From Streptomyces sp. HNM0575 (GTDB lineage: Bacteria > Actinomycetota > Actinomycetes > Streptomycetales > Streptomycetaceae), in NCBI RefSeq assembly GCF_012726265.1, contig NZ_JAASAG010000016.1, positions 1 through 64,000 on the forward strand: a stretch of 64,000 nucleotides of DNA, read 5' to 3'. Position 1 is the stretch's first letter; each line of letters begins with the position of its first letter. Position numbers and translations under genes: made by a program. The notes under the pieces are model-generated. The model was not told where the DNA came from. It worked only from the letters and a program-made list of their open reading frames with translations, and searched no databases. Shown here in pieces: positions 1 through 8,411 of the stretch.

Positions 1-251
1 CTGTCAGTGCCTCCGGAGCCGGTGACACCACCCCCCAGGCCATGCACTCGACAGGGGGATTCAGTCATGCCAGCTCCAGAGGCCGGGAGCCCCATTGCGG
101 GGCCACGAAGAAGGTAATGGGCGTGGGGACGCGGGGGGTTCGGGACGCTTTTCGTATCGCGTGACGAGGAGCCTAGGTGTCGTCAAGACGGCCGGGAAGT
201 GTACGTTTCCCACATCGATGCAGCCTCGGCTGTAGGAATCGTCCATAGCTC
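1..251. other. Leading non-coding stretch
   Basis: I see no convincing gene here. A short GC-rich inverted motif (GCCCC-N5-GGGGC, near 92-106) could belong to a terminator of a gene lying to the left of the window. The last 20-30 bases before 252 should carry the promoter of the first PucR gene, but no clear -35/-10 pair is visible. Confidence 0.4.
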
Positions 252-2051
252 ATGACATCGGGGGTGGCCGTGCAGGAGCTGGTGCCGACGACCGTCCCCG
301 TCCCGCTGTCCGTGCTGACGGACGACGCCCAGCTGGGGCTTCGGCAGGTGGCGGGTCCGGACGGTTCGGGCGAGACGCCCGTGCACTCGGTGCACACCAG
401 CGAGATGGCCGATCCGCTGCCGTATCTGCTCGGTGGCGAGCTGCTGCTGAGCGCCGGGGTGCACTGCCCGCCGGGGCCGGACCGGGGCGAGCACTGGGAG
501 CGTTACGTGCTGCGCTCGGTGGAGGCCGGTGCGGCGGCGCTCGGATTCGGCGTCGCCCCGGTCCACGACGAGGTTCCGGCACAGCTCGCCGAGGCCTGCG
601 ACCGTCATGGGCTGCCGCTCGTCGAGGTGCCGCGGGACACGCCGTTCACTGCGGTCGCGCGGGCCCTGTGGCAGGCGGTCACGCAGCGCAGGCACCGGGC
701 GCTGCGCAGGCTGAGCGATGCGCAGCAGACGCTCGCCGCGGCGGCGGCCGGGCCCCATCCCGTACCGGCGGTGCTCGGTCAGCTGGCACAGCATCTGGAC
801 GCCTGGGCCGTACTGCTCGACCGGGACGGCGGTGAACTCGTATCGGCGGGCTCCGCGCCTCCGGGCGACGCCCGGGCCGAACTCGCCTCGCTCACGCGGC
901 TGTTGCATCCGGGGCCGTCGTCAGCCGCCGGCTCCTGCGGCGAACTGCGGCTGAGCGTCTACGGGTTGGGAGGCGGCGCCGGCGGTCGTGGCGCCCGTGC
1001 CGGAGGGGGCGCCGGTCCCGGGCGCAAGCCTCTCGCGCTCGGCCTGTGCGCACCGCACCGCGACGGGATCGACGGCGCCATCGCGGCCGTGGCGGTCGTG
1101 CTGCTGGCGCTGCTCACCGAACGGCGTGCCGCGGAGGCCGAGGAGCTGCGCTCGGCCGCGCTCGTACGGCTGATGCTGGGCGCTTCCCCGGAGGAGGCGG
1201 CGTCGCTGCTGCACGGAGACGGGGACGGCGGACCGCGGGGGGACGGACACAGCCACGGACACGGCCACGCACGCGGAGAGGCACGCGGGGACGGGGACGC
1301 ACTCGACGAGGAGGACGCGCGCCGGTGGATCGTGGTGCACGGGCGGCGGCGCGGCCCGGACGCGGGCGCGGAGCGCACCGCCGGCGAGGATGCGCCCGAA
1401 CTGCCGCCCGAGCAGGACCCGTTCGCGACGGCCGCGCTCGCGGCGGGTCTCGGCACCACGCTCATCGACCGGGCGGACGGCGAACTGCGTGCCCTGGTAC
1501 CGGTCTTGGACGCGCGCCCGGACGGCGCGCACCCGGACACCGGCGAGGACATGCACGTGGATGCGCGCGGGGACACGGAAGGGGACATGGACGGGGACAT
1601 GGACGGGAGCGGCACCGCACCCCTCGACGTCGAGCCCCAGCCGGGCTGGACCCTCGGCGTCAGCCGCCCCGTGCCCGCGGCCCAATTGCCCCGCGGGGAC
1701 GCCGAGGCCGCACGCGCGCTGCGCCGGGCACTCGCCGAACGCCGCCCGCTCGTGCGGCAGCGCGCGGCCGGCGCCGACGACGCCGGGGGCCTTGCCTCGC
1801 TGGTCGCGCCGGAGGAGGCCCGCGCACTGGCGAAGGGACGGCTCGCGCCCCTCGACGGAAGCCCGCGGCTCGTGGAGACGCTGCGCATGTGGCTGTCGCT
1901 GAACGGCAGTTGGGACCGTACGGCGGTTGCGCTGGAGGTCCACCGCAACACGGTACGGCAGCGCATCGCCCGCACCGGCGCCCTGCTGGGTCAGGACCTG
2001 GCCGATCCGGACGTACGGATGGAGCTGTGGTTCGCACTCAAGTGGCGCTGA
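252..2051 (+). CDS. PucR family transcriptional regulator
   Basis: A 599-residue regulator of the PucR/CdaR type. The N-terminal PucR-like domain (about residues 15-140) contains the family signature around SEMADPLPYLLGGELLLS. The C-terminal helix-turn-helix (about 550-599) contains WDRTAVALEVHRNTVRQRIA and ends PDVRMELWFALK, as in a second PucR gene at 22155. The middle is interrupted by two Gly/Asp/His-rich low-complexity stretches, including repeated GDMDGDMDG, not expected in the fold. PucR proteins usually control catabolism of nitrogen compounds. The gene converges on an aminotransferase gene next to a divergent Lrp/aldehyde dehydrogenase pair, so a role in polyamine or GABA catabolism is a reasonable inference. 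The ATG at 252 has no obvious Shine-Dalgarno; a GTG a few codons in is an alternative start. Confidence 0.85.
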   Translation: MTSGVAVQELVPTTVPVPLSVLTDDAQLGLRQVAGPDGSGETPVHSVHTSEMADPLPYLLGGELLLSAGVHCPPGPDRGEHWERYVLRSVEAGAAALGFGVAPVHDEVPAQLAEACDRHGLPLVEVPRDTPFTAVARALWQAVTQRRHRALRRLSDAQQTLAAAAAGPHPVPAVLGQLAQHLDAWAVLLDRDGGELVSAGSAPPGDARAELASLTRLLHPGPSSAAGSCGELRLSVYGLGGGAGGRGARAGGGAGPGRKPLALGLCAPHRDGIDGAIAAVAVVLLALLTERRAAEAEELRSAALVRLMLGASPEEAASLLHGDGDGGPRGDGHSHGHGHARGEARGDGDALDEEDARRWIVVHGRRRGPDAGAERTAGEDAPELPPEQDPFATAALAAGLGTTLIDRADGELRALVPVLDARPDGAHPDTGEDMHVDARGDTEGDMDGDMDGSGTAPLDVEPQPGWTLGVSRPVPAAQLPRGDAEAARALRRALAERRPLVRQRAAGADDAGGLASLVAPEEARALAKGRLAPLDGSPRLVETLRMWLSLNGSWDRTAVALEVHRNTVRQRIARTGALLGQDLADPDVRMELWFALKWR

Positions 2052-2119
2052 TCCGCCGGGTGTTGTGACCGGGCGGGCCGGAACGGCACGGGCCCGGCCC
2101 GGTACTTGGACCTGCCGCC

Positions 2120-2187
2120 GTACCGGACCCGGCCCTGTACCGGACCCGGCCCCGTACCGGACCCGGCCCCGTACCGGACCCGGACCG
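2120..2187. repeat. 17-bp tandem repeat, four copies
   Basis: Four head-to-tail copies of GTACCGGACCCGGCCCC (first and last slightly diverged) lie between two convergent genes. They add no recognisable hairpin of the usual terminator kind, and could simply be a slippage-generated array in the shared 3' flank. Confidence 0.85.
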
Positions 2188-2204
2188 TGAAGGTGCCCGG
2201 CGGT

Positions 2205-3584
2205 TCAGAGCTTCGTCCACGCCTCCGTCAGCACCGAACGCAGAATCTGCTCGGCCTCGTCGAAGACGCTCTGGTCGGAGATGAGCGGCGGTGCGAGCTG
2301 TACGACCGGGTCTCCGCGGTCGTCGGCGCGGCAGTAGAGCCCGGCGTCGAAGAGCGCCTTGGAGAGGAAGCCGTAGAGGATCCGCTCCGACTCCTCCTCG
2401 GTGAAGGTCTCCTTGGTGGCCTTGTCCTTGACGAGCTCGATGCCGTAGAAGAAGCCGCTGCCGCGCACGTCGCCGACGATCGGCAGATCGAGCAGCCTGC
2501 GCAGCGTCGCGAGGAAGGCGTCCTCGTGGTCCAGCACGTGCTGGTTGAGCCCCTCGCGTTCGAAGATGTCGAGGTTGGCCAGCGCCACCGCCGCCGAGAC
2601 CGGGTGGCCGCCGAAGGTGTAGCCGTGCAGGAAGGTGTTGTCCCCCTTCCAGAACGGCTCGGCGATGCGGTCCGAGATGACGGCGGCGCCGATCGGGGAG
2701 TAGCCGGAGGTCATGCCCTTGGCGCAGGTGATGATGTCCGGCACGTAGCCGAACTTGTCGCAGCCGAAGAGGGTGCCCAGTCGTCCGAAGGCGCAGATGA
2801 CCTCGTCGGAGACGAGCAGCACGTCGTGCCGGTCGCAGATCTCGCGCACGCGCCGGAAATAGCCGGGCGGGGGCGGGAAGCAGCCGCCCGCGTTCTGCAC
2901 GGGTTCGAGGAAGACGGCCGCGACGGTCTCGGGGCCTTCGAAGAGGATCTGCTGCTCGATCTGGTCGGCGGCCCAGCGGCCGAACGCCTCGGGGTCGTCG
3001 CCGTGCGCGGGCGCGCGGTAGATGTTCGTGTTGGGCACCTTGTGCGCGCCGGGCACCAGGGGCTCGAACGGCGCCTTGAGACCCGGGAGTCCGGTGATCG
3101 ACAGGGCTCCGTGCGGGGTGCCGTGATAGGCGACGTTGCGCGAGATCACCTTGTACTTGCCGGGGTTGCCGGTCAGCTTGTGGAACTGCTTGGCCAGCTT
3201 CCACGCCGTCTCGACGGCCTCTCCTCCGCCCGTGGTGAAGAAGACCTTGTTGAGGTCGCCGGGAGCGTGGTGGGCCAGGCGCTCGGCGAGTTCGACCGCC
3301 TTGGGGTGCGCGTAGGACCAGATCGGGAAGAAGCCGAGGTCCTGCGCCTGCTTGTTGGCGGCTTCGGCCAGCTCCGTACGGCCGTGCCCGGCCTGTACGA
3401 CGAAGAGCCCGGCGAGGCCGTCGAGGTAGCGCTTGCCACGGGTGTCGTAGATGTGGGCGCCCTCGCCGCGGACGATCGTGGGGACGGGCGCCTGCTCGTA
3501 CGACGACATGCGGGTGAAGTGCATCCACAGATGGTCGTAAGCGGTCTTGGAGAGATCCTTGCTCACGGTTATCGCGTTCCCCAT
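2205..3584 (-). CDS. Class III PLP aminotransferase (putrescine/GABA type)
   Basis: A 459-residue fold-type I aminotransferase of class III, length typical for the putrescine-pyruvate, GABA-pyruvate and omega-amino acid group. The PLP lysine is K289 in ITCAKGMTSGY; the upstream acidic motif LLVSDEVICAFGR supplies the pyridine-nitrogen Asp, and FFTTGGGEAVETAWK is the phosphate-binding turn. I used the ATG at 3584 (MGNAITV); a GTG six codons in (MSKDLSKTAYDHLW) resembles the start I remember for relatives. It overlaps the end of the upstream Lrp gene by 16 bases, so the two are almost certainly co-transcribed and translationally coupled. Likely role: transaminating putrescine, a gamma-glutamyl derivative or GABA. 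The exact substrate cannot be read from sequence. Confidence 0.85.
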   Translation of the reverse strand: MGNAITVSKDLSKTAYDHLWMHFTRMSSYEQAPVPTIVRGEGAHIYDTRGKRYLDGLAGLFVVQAGHGRTELAEAANKQAQDLGFFPIWSYAHPKAVELAERLAHHAPGDLNKVFFTTGGGEAVETAWKLAKQFHKLTGNPGKYKVISRNVAYHGTPHGALSITGLPGLKAPFEPLVPGAHKVPNTNIYRAPAHGDDPEAFGRWAADQIEQQILFEGPETVAAVFLEPVQNAGGCFPPPPGYFRRVREICDRHDVLLVSDEVICAFGRLGTLFGCDKFGYVPDIITCAKGMTSGYSPIGAAVISDRIAEPFWKGDNTFLHGYTFGGHPVSAAVALANLDIFEREGLNQHVLDHEDAFLATLRRLLDLPIVGDVRGSGFFYGIELVKDKATKETFTEEESERILYGFLSKALFDAGLYCRADDRGDPVVQLAPPLISDQSVFDEAEQILRSVLTEAWTKL

Positions 3585-4057
3585 GTGTAGGTCTGCTTTC
3601 GCAGCTTGAGGTAGACGAAACTCTCGGTGGAGCGCACGCCCGGAAGCGAGCGGATCCGCTTGGTGATCATTTCCAGGAGATGTTCGTCGTCCTGGCACAC
3701 GATCTCGACGAGCAGGTCGAACGAACCGGCCGTGACGACCACGTAGTCGACCTCGTCGATCTCGGCGAGGGCATCGGCCACGGCCTCGAGATCGCCCTCG
3801 ATGTTCATGCCGACCATCGCCTGCCGCAGGAAGCCCACCGTGAGCGGGTCGGTGACGGCGACGATCTGCATGACACCCTGGTCCTGGAGCTTCTGGACCC
3901 GCTGACGCACGGCGGCCTCCGACAGGCCGACGGCCTTGCCGATGGCGGCGTACGGCCGCCGGCCGTCCTCCTGGAGCTGCTCGATGATCGCCAGCGACAC
4001 ATCGTCGAGCGAGCGGATGCCGTTTGTCTTCTTCGCGTCTCGGGCCACGCACGACAC
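3569..4057 (-). CDS. Lrp/AsnC family transcriptional regulator
   Basis: A 162-residue Lrp/AsnC protein: N-terminal winged helix (about residues 20-70, YAAIGKAVGLSEAAVRQRVQKL) and C-terminal RAM ligand-binding domain (about 75-160, YVVVTAGSFDLLVEIVC). The start is taken as the GTG at 4057, 11 bases after GGAGG; a GTG at 4048 is possible. It is transcribed divergently from an aldehyde dehydrogenase gene and overlaps the downstream aminotransferase gene by 16 bases, an arrangement typical of a local regulator. A perfect AAGCA-N5-TGCTT palindrome in the divergent spacer is a candidate binding site. Effector is probably an amino acid or amine, by family analogy. Confidence 0.9.
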   Translation of the reverse strand: MSCVARDAKKTNGIRSLDDVSLAIIEQLQEDGRRPYAAIGKAVGLSEAAVRQRVQKLQDQGVMQIVAVTDPLTVGFLRQAMVGMNIEGDLEAVADALAEIDEVDYVVVTAGSFDLLVEIVCQDDEHLLEMITKRIRSLPGVRSTESFVYLKLRKQTYTWGTR

Positions 4058-4105
4058 TGTGCATGAGACCTCCGCCGGATAGCAACCCGTAAGCGATGTA
4101 ATTCG

Positions 4106-4120
4106 AAGCAATAAGTGCTT
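4106..4120. promoter_or_regulatory. Candidate Lrp operator (15-bp palindrome)
   Basis: AAGCAATAAGTGCTT has perfect 5-base arms around a 5-base centre. The arms carry the AGCA/TGCT core of the E. coli Lrp consensus (YAGHAWATTWTDCTR). It lies in the AT-richest part of the divergent spacer between the Lrp gene (starts 4057, minus) and the aldehyde dehydrogenase gene (starts 4229, plus). Binding by the adjacent Lrp protein is inferred. Confidence 0.5.
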
Positions 4121-4228
4121 GTAAAAACAGAATCCGTCGTAGGCGGTGTGGTGGTGTATCGAAAGCGTTGCACTGCTGGTTAGGGTGGCGGTCTCACCCA
4201 ATGGACAACGAAGCAGGAGGGGTGCGAA

Positions 4229-5662
4229 GTGACCACCGAGCTGCGTCGGCTGCGCAACTACATCGACGGGGAGTTCCGGGACGCCGCTGACGGCAGGACC
4301 ACCGACGTGGTCAATCCGGCCACGGGCGACGTGTACGCCACCGCGCCGCTTTCCGCAGCCGCCGACGTCGACGCGGCGATGGCCGCGGCCGAGAAGGCGT
4401 TCCCGGCCTGGCGCGATGCGACTCCGGCCGAGCGTCAGAAGGCGATCCTGAAGATCGCCGACGTGCTGGAGGCCCGCGCGGACGAGTTCCTGGCCGTCGA
4501 GTGCGAGAACTGCGGCAAGCCGCTGGAGCTGACGAGGCAGGAAGAACTGCCCATGATGCTCGACCAGATCCGCTTCTTCGCCGGTGCCGCCCGCATGCTG
4601 GAGGGCAAGTCGGCCGGCGAGTACATGGAGGGGCTCACCTCCTATGTACGGCGCGAACCCGTCGGCGTATGCGCCCAGGTCGCCCCGTGGAACTATCCCG
4701 CGATGATGGCCGTCTGGAAGTTCGCGCCGGCGCTGGCCGCGGGCAACACGGTCGTGCTGAAGCCGTCCGACACCACCCCCGCCTCAGCCGTCTTCATGGC
4801 CGAGGTGATGGGGGAGATCCTGCCCAAGGGCGTCTTCAACGTCATCTGCGGCGACCGCGACACCGGGCGCCTCATGGTCGAGCACGAGACGCCCGCGATG
4901 GCGTCGATCACCGGGTCGGTGCGCGCCGGTATCGAGGTCGCGGGCAGCGCGGCCAAGGACGTCAAGCGCGTGCACCTGGAGCTGGGCGGCAAGGCGCCGT
5001 GTGTCGTCTTCGACGACGCCGACGTGGCCGCCGCCGTCGAGGGCATCAGGGACGGCGGCTTCTTCAACGCCGGCCAGGACTGTACGGCCGCCACCCGCGT
5101 CCTCGTGCAGGAGGGCGTGTACGAGCAGTTCGTCACCGCGCTGGCCAAGGCGGCGGGCGAGGTCAAGACCGGCGACCTCAGCGACCCGGACTGCTTCTAC
5201 GGGCCGCTGAACAACCCCACGCACCTGGAGAAGGTGAGCGGCTTCATCGACCGCCTTCCCGCGCACGCCAAGGTCGAGTCGGGCGGCGAACGCGTCGGCG
5301 ACAAGGGCTGGTTCTACGCGCCGACGGTCGTCTCCGGGCTGCGCCAGGACGACGAGATCATCCAGAACGAGGTCTTCGGGCCGGTGATCACCGTGCAGAA
5401 GTTCACGGACGAGGACCAGGCGGTGGGCTGGGCCAACGACGTGGAGTACGCGCTGGCTTCGTCGGTGTGGACCACCAACCACGGCCGTGCCATGCGGCTT
5501 TCGAAGTCGCTGGACTTCGGCTGCGTATGGATCAACACGCACATCCCGCTGGTCGCGGAGATGCCGCACGGCGGATTCAAGAAGTCCGGCTACGGAAAGG
5601 ACCTTTCCGCGTACGGACTTGAGGACTACACGCGCGTCAAGCACGTGATGACGGCGCTGTGA
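4229..5662 (+). CDS. Gamma-aminobutyraldehyde dehydrogenase-type aldehyde dehydrogenase
   Basis: A 477-residue NAD(P)-dependent aldehyde dehydrogenase starting with GTG behind GCAGGAGGGG. The catalytic cysteine is C285 in FNAGQDCTA and the general-base glutamate is E251 in HLELGGKAP. The NAD-binding segments APWNYPAMM and GSVRAGIEVA are present. Similarity in these motifs is to the gamma-aminobutyraldehyde/betaine-aldehyde branch, which would convert the aldehyde from putrescine breakdown to GABA. It is divergent from the Lrp-aminotransferase pair, so is probably co-regulated with it. A paralogue with the same motifs lies at 8512, upstream of the polyamine transporter. Confidence 0.85.
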   Translation: MTTELRRLRNYIDGEFRDAADGRTTDVVNPATGDVYATAPLSAAADVDAAMAAAEKAFPAWRDATPAERQKAILKIADVLEARADEFLAVECENCGKPLELTRQEELPMMLDQIRFFAGAARMLEGKSAGEYMEGLTSYVRREPVGVCAQVAPWNYPAMMAVWKFAPALAAGNTVVLKPSDTTPASAVFMAEVMGEILPKGVFNVICGDRDTGRLMVEHETPAMASITGSVRAGIEVAGSAAKDVKRVHLELGGKAPCVVFDDADVAAAVEGIRDGGFFNAGQDCTAATRVLVQEGVYEQFVTALAKAAGEVKTGDLSDPDCFYGPLNNPTHLEKVSGFIDRLPAHAKVESGGERVGDKGWFYAPTVVSGLRQDDEIIQNEVFGPVITVQKFTDEDQAVGWANDVEYALASSVWTTNHGRAMRLSKSLDFGCVWINTHIPLVAEMPHGGFKKSGYGKDLSAYGLEDYTRVKHVMTAL

Positions 5663-5692
5663 GCGGCTGAACCGCCGGGCTGCCGGCGGGAA

Positions 5693-5732
5693 CGCGAGGG
5701 CCCCGGGGCGGACGAGCCCCGGGGCCCTCGCG
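5693..5732. terminator. Bidirectional terminator, perfect 17-bp stem
   Basis: CGCGAGGGCCCCGGGGC at 5693-5709 pairs perfectly with its complement at 5716-5732 around a 6-base loop. It sits between the convergent aldehyde dehydrogenase and zinc-ribbon genes, so it can serve both. There is no U-tract, as is common in Streptomyces. Confidence 0.85.
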
Positions 5733-5759
5733 CGTCAAGGCGCAGGTGGCGTCGCCGTG

Positions 5760-6155
5760 TCAGGACTGGTACGGGTTCTGCGGCGGCGGGCCGAACCCCT
5801 GAGGCGTCTGCCCCTGCGGCTGCTGACCCGCGTACGGGTTGCCCTGCGGCGGCAACTGCCCCTGGCCGGGCTGCGGAGCGCCGTGATCGGGCTGAGGACC
5901 GCCGGGCTGCGGACCGCCGCCGCCCTGTGCGAGCAACTGCTCGGCGTTCTCCTTCGTCACCTCGCTCGCACCGCCGCAGAACGTGCACTGGAGATAGTGC
6001 TTCGCCGGTGCGATCGGGAACAGCGGGATGAAGAAGAGCGAGAACTTCGTGACGCGCTTGCGCAGCGAATGAGCCGCGGGGTTGCCGCAGAAGTTGCACA
6101 GCAGATTCAGCATGGCCAGCTGAAGCATCTTGGTCGAGGTGCCGAAGATGAGCAC
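5760..6155 (-). CDS. Zinc-ribbon protein with Pro/Gln-rich tail
   Basis: A 131-residue protein with two CxxC pairs, NLLCNFCGNPAAH near the N-terminus and YLQCTFCGGAS in the middle, as expected of a single zinc ribbon split by a hydrophobic segment (KFSLFFIPLFPIAPAKHY). The C-terminal half is a low-complexity Gln/Pro/Gly tail. I chose the GTG at 6155, preceded by GGGGA at a suitable distance; an upstream ATG extends the frame by 19 residues with no ribosome-binding site. Function unknown. The hydrophobic stretch between the zinc pairs suggests membrane association. Confidence 0.75.
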   Translation of the reverse strand: MLIFGTSTKMLQLAMLNLLCNFCGNPAAHSLRKRVTKFSLFFIPLFPIAPAKHYLQCTFCGGASEVTKENAEQLLAQGGGGPQPGGPQPDHGAPQPGQGQLPPQGNPYAGQQPQGQTPQGFGPPPQNPYQS

Positions 6156-6173
6156 GCGATCCCCGTTTCTGAA

Positions 6174-6203
6174 TGTGTATCCGGATGTTGCGGTGGTGTC
6201 CAA
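6174..6203 (-). promoter_or_regulatory. Candidate sigma-70-type promoter
   Basis: On the minus strand TTGGAC (6203-6198) is followed after 18 bases by TACACA (6179-6174), giving a short leader with GGGGA before the GTG at 6155. Pattern match only. Confidence 0.4.
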
Positions 6204-6327
6204 AGCAGCCAACCATCCGGCATGTGCCGCCCGTCAAGCGGTTCGCGCAACGGCACGGCCCACCGGACGGGCCGGCCGTAGCGGGTGCCGCGGGTGCCGC
6301 GGTGCGCACCGGCCGGTCCGCCCGCCG

Positions 6328-7389
6328 TCACACGGCGCCGGCCCCGTCTCCCGTACGCGTGCGGTGCCAGGAGGCGAGATGCGCGTCGATCTCCTCGTTC
6401 AGCCGCCGCTTGCCCGAGTCGTCCATGAAGGAGGCGCGCACCGCGTTCCCGGCGAGCGCGGCGACGCCCGCCGCGTCGAGGCCGAGCAGCCGGGCGGCGA
6501 TCACGTACTCGTTGTTGAGGTCCGTGCCGAACATCGGCGGGTCGTCGCTGTTGACCGTCACGAGCACGCCGGCCTCGGACATCTCCCGCAGCGGGTGGTC
6601 CTCCAGCTTCTCCACCGCGCGGGTCGCGATGTTGGAGGTGGGGCAGACCTCCAGGGGGATCTGCCGCTCGGCGAGATGCTCCAGCAGCCGCGGATCCTTC
6701 ACGGCGCTGGTGCCGTGCCCGATGCGCTCGGCCCGCAGCGAGGTGAGGGCGTCCCAGACCGTCCCGGGTCCCGTGGTCTCTCCCGCGTGCGGCACACTGC
6801 GCAGCCCCGCGGCGATCGCACGGTCGAAGTACGGCTTGAACTGCGGCCGCGGAACGCCGATTTCGGGCCCGCCCAGCCCGAAGGAGATCAGCCCGTCCGG
6901 CCCCTTCTCGGTGGCGATGCGCGTGGTCTCCTCGGCCGCCGGGAGCCCGGCCTCGCCGGGGATGTCGAAGGTCCAGCGCAGTACGACGCCCAACTCCCGC
7001 TCCGCCGCGGTCCGTGCGTCCTCGATGGCCTCCAGGAACGCCTCGGCCGGTATGCCGCGGCTGGTCGAGCTGAACGGCGTGACGGTCAACTCGGCGTAGC
7101 GCACCTGCTGGCGGGCCATGTCGCGGGCGATCTCGTAGGTGAGCAGCCGTACGTCCTCGGCGTCCCGCAGCAGGTCGACGACCGAGAGATAGATCTCGAT
7201 GAAGTGGGCGAAGTCGGTGAAGGTGAAGTAGTCCCGCAGGGCGGCGGGGTCCTGGGGAACGCCGGAGTCCGGGTGCCGCGCCGCGAGTTCGGCGACGATG
7301 CGGGGCGAGGCGGAGCCGACGTGGTGCACGTGCAGTTCGGCCTTGGGCAGCCCGGCGATGAATGCGTCGAGGTCGGAAAACTCTGACAA
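6328..7389 (-). CDS. Adenosine deaminase-like enzyme, probable 6-aminodeoxyfutalosine deaminase
   Basis: A 353-residue amidohydrolase of the adenosine deaminase family (COG1816). The zinc ligands are visible as H20 and H22 in AELHVHHVG, a later His in SVPHAGETTG with the catalytic Glu, and SDDPPMFGT near the C-terminus. The start is a TTG at 7389 with a full AGGAGG five bases upstream. Actinobacterial members of this subgroup, including one from S. avermitilis, were reported to deaminate 6-aminodeoxyfutalosine in the futalosine menaquinone pathway rather than adenosine. The HVHHVGSASP loop and GLGGPEIGVPRPQF segment match what I remember of that subgroup. So I infer a menaquinone role; true adenosine deaminase remains the alternative. 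The genes on either side have no link to menaquinone. Confidence 0.7.
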   Translation of the reverse strand: MSEFSDLDAFIAGLPKAELHVHHVGSASPRIVAELAARHPDSGVPQDPAALRDYFTFTDFAHFIEIYLSVVDLLRDAEDVRLLTYEIARDMARQQVRYAELTVTPFSSTSRGIPAEAFLEAIEDARTAAERELGVVLRWTFDIPGEAGLPAAEETTRIATEKGPDGLISFGLGGPEIGVPRPQFKPYFDRAIAAGLRSVPHAGETTGPGTVWDALTSLRAERIGHGTSAVKDPRLLEHLAERQIPLEVCPTSNIATRAVEKLEDHPLREMSEAGVLVTVNSDDPPMFGTDLNNEYVIAARLLGLDAAGVAALAGNAVRASFMDDSGKRRLNEEIDAHLASWHRTRTGDGAGAV

Positions 7390-7420
7390 CGGGGCCTCCT
7401 GCGGGAAAGGGAACCGGATC

Positions 7421-7449
7421 ATCGTATGCGGGGTGTCACGGCGGACGAA
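7421..7449 (-). promoter_or_regulatory. Candidate promoter of the deaminase gene
   Basis: On the minus strand TTCGTC (7449-7444), a 17-base spacer and TACGAT (7426-7421) lie 31 bases before the TTG start at 7389. It sits in the short divergent spacer shared with the DUF4190 gene. Pattern match only. Confidence 0.4.
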
Positions 7450-7486
7450 TAGCATGGGCGGCCGACGAGGAACCCCGGGAGGGGAC

Positions 7487-8380
7487 ATGGCAGACGACAC
7501 CGGACGCCCCGGGCGGTCCGGCGACGAGCAGCACAATCCGTGGGCGCCTCCTCGGGACGGGGTCGCACCGGGCAGGGGGAGCATGGACCACAGCGAAGAG
7601 GACCGGAAGCGCCGGTCGGTCGCCGAGCAGCCGACGATCACCTCGGGGTCGGGTGCGGTGCCGCCTCCGGTTCCGCCTCCCGTTCCGCCCGCGCCGGGTG
7701 CGGGTCCAGGGGCGGGTCCGGGTGCGGCTGCCGGAGGGCCCGGCGGGGGGCCGGGCTCCGGTTATGCGGCGTCGCCGTACGGGGCACCGTCGCCGTACGG
7801 ACAGCAGCACCAGCAACAGCAGCAGTACCCGCATCCGCCGCAGCAGCCCCAGGCGCCGCAGCCCTACGCGGGCAGCGGTGCGGCGTACGGCTATCCGAAT
7901 CCGGCGCCGCAGCCGTACGGATACGGCGCGGGCCCCGGCCCCGTCGGCTACGGGTGGCACGGACCGCCGCAGCAGCCCGGCGGCAAGGCGGTCGCCGCGA
8001 TGGTGCTCGGCATCATCGGTCTGCTCACCGTCTCGACCTGCTGGGGAAGCTTCCTCGGGATCTTCCTCAGCCCGGTCGCCCTGGGCCTCGGCCTCTCCGC
8101 GAAGCGGGCCGCCGACCGCGGCGAGGCGGGCGGACGCGGCCAGGCCGTGGCGGGCTTCGTGATGGGCATCATCGGCACGGTGCTGTCCGTGCTGCTCGTC
8201 GCGTTCCTCGTGGTGATGCTGACGGCCTACAACGAGGAGTTCGGCGAGTACGACTCCGATCCCGGCTCCGGCGACGGTTCCTCGCTCGACGCCCGTGAGC
8301 GTGCGGTGGTCCTCGTGCTGCCCGGGGCCGGAGCAGCCACCGGCGGCATCGGCGGCGGCGCTGCGGATCGTGGGGCCTGA
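7487..8380 (+). CDS. DUF4190 domain membrane protein
   Basis: A 297-residue protein in two parts. Residues 1-160 are hydrophilic and very rich in Pro, Gly, Gln and Tyr. The rest has two hydrophobic segments, AVAAMVLGIIGLLTV...LGIFLSPVALGLGLSA and AVAGFVMGIIGTVLSVLLVAFLVVML, in the GKAVAAMVLGI...GRGQAVAGFVMGI pattern of DUF4190. Start: ATG at 7487 after GGGAGGGG. Such proteins are frequent in Streptomyces and their role is unknown. The final 40 residues are Gly/Ala-rich and poorly conserved in look. The gene is divergent from the deaminase gene. Confidence 0.8.
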   Translation: MADDTGRPGRSGDEQHNPWAPPRDGVAPGRGSMDHSEEDRKRRSVAEQPTITSGSGAVPPPVPPPVPPAPGAGPGAGPGAAAGGPGGGPGSGYAASPYGAPSPYGQQHQQQQQYPHPPQQPQAPQPYAGSGAAYGYPNPAPQPYGYGAGPGPVGYGWHGPPQQPGGKAVAAMVLGIIGLLTVSTCWGSFLGIFLSPVALGLGLSAKRAADRGEAGGRGQAVAGFVMGIIGTVLSVLLVAFLVVMLTAYNEEFGEYDSDPGSGDGSSLDARERAVVLVLPGAGAATGGIGGGAADRGA

Positions 8381-8411
8381 GCACCGGTCATGGTGCAGAT
8401 TCCGTAGCGCA

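Noticed and set aside
3585..4085. Extended start of the aminotransferase at 4085 giving a 626-residue protein
   Set aside because: The extra residues are a shifted-frame reading of the Lrp gene; family length and the MGNAITV/MSKDLSK start fit 3584 or the GTG shortly after it.
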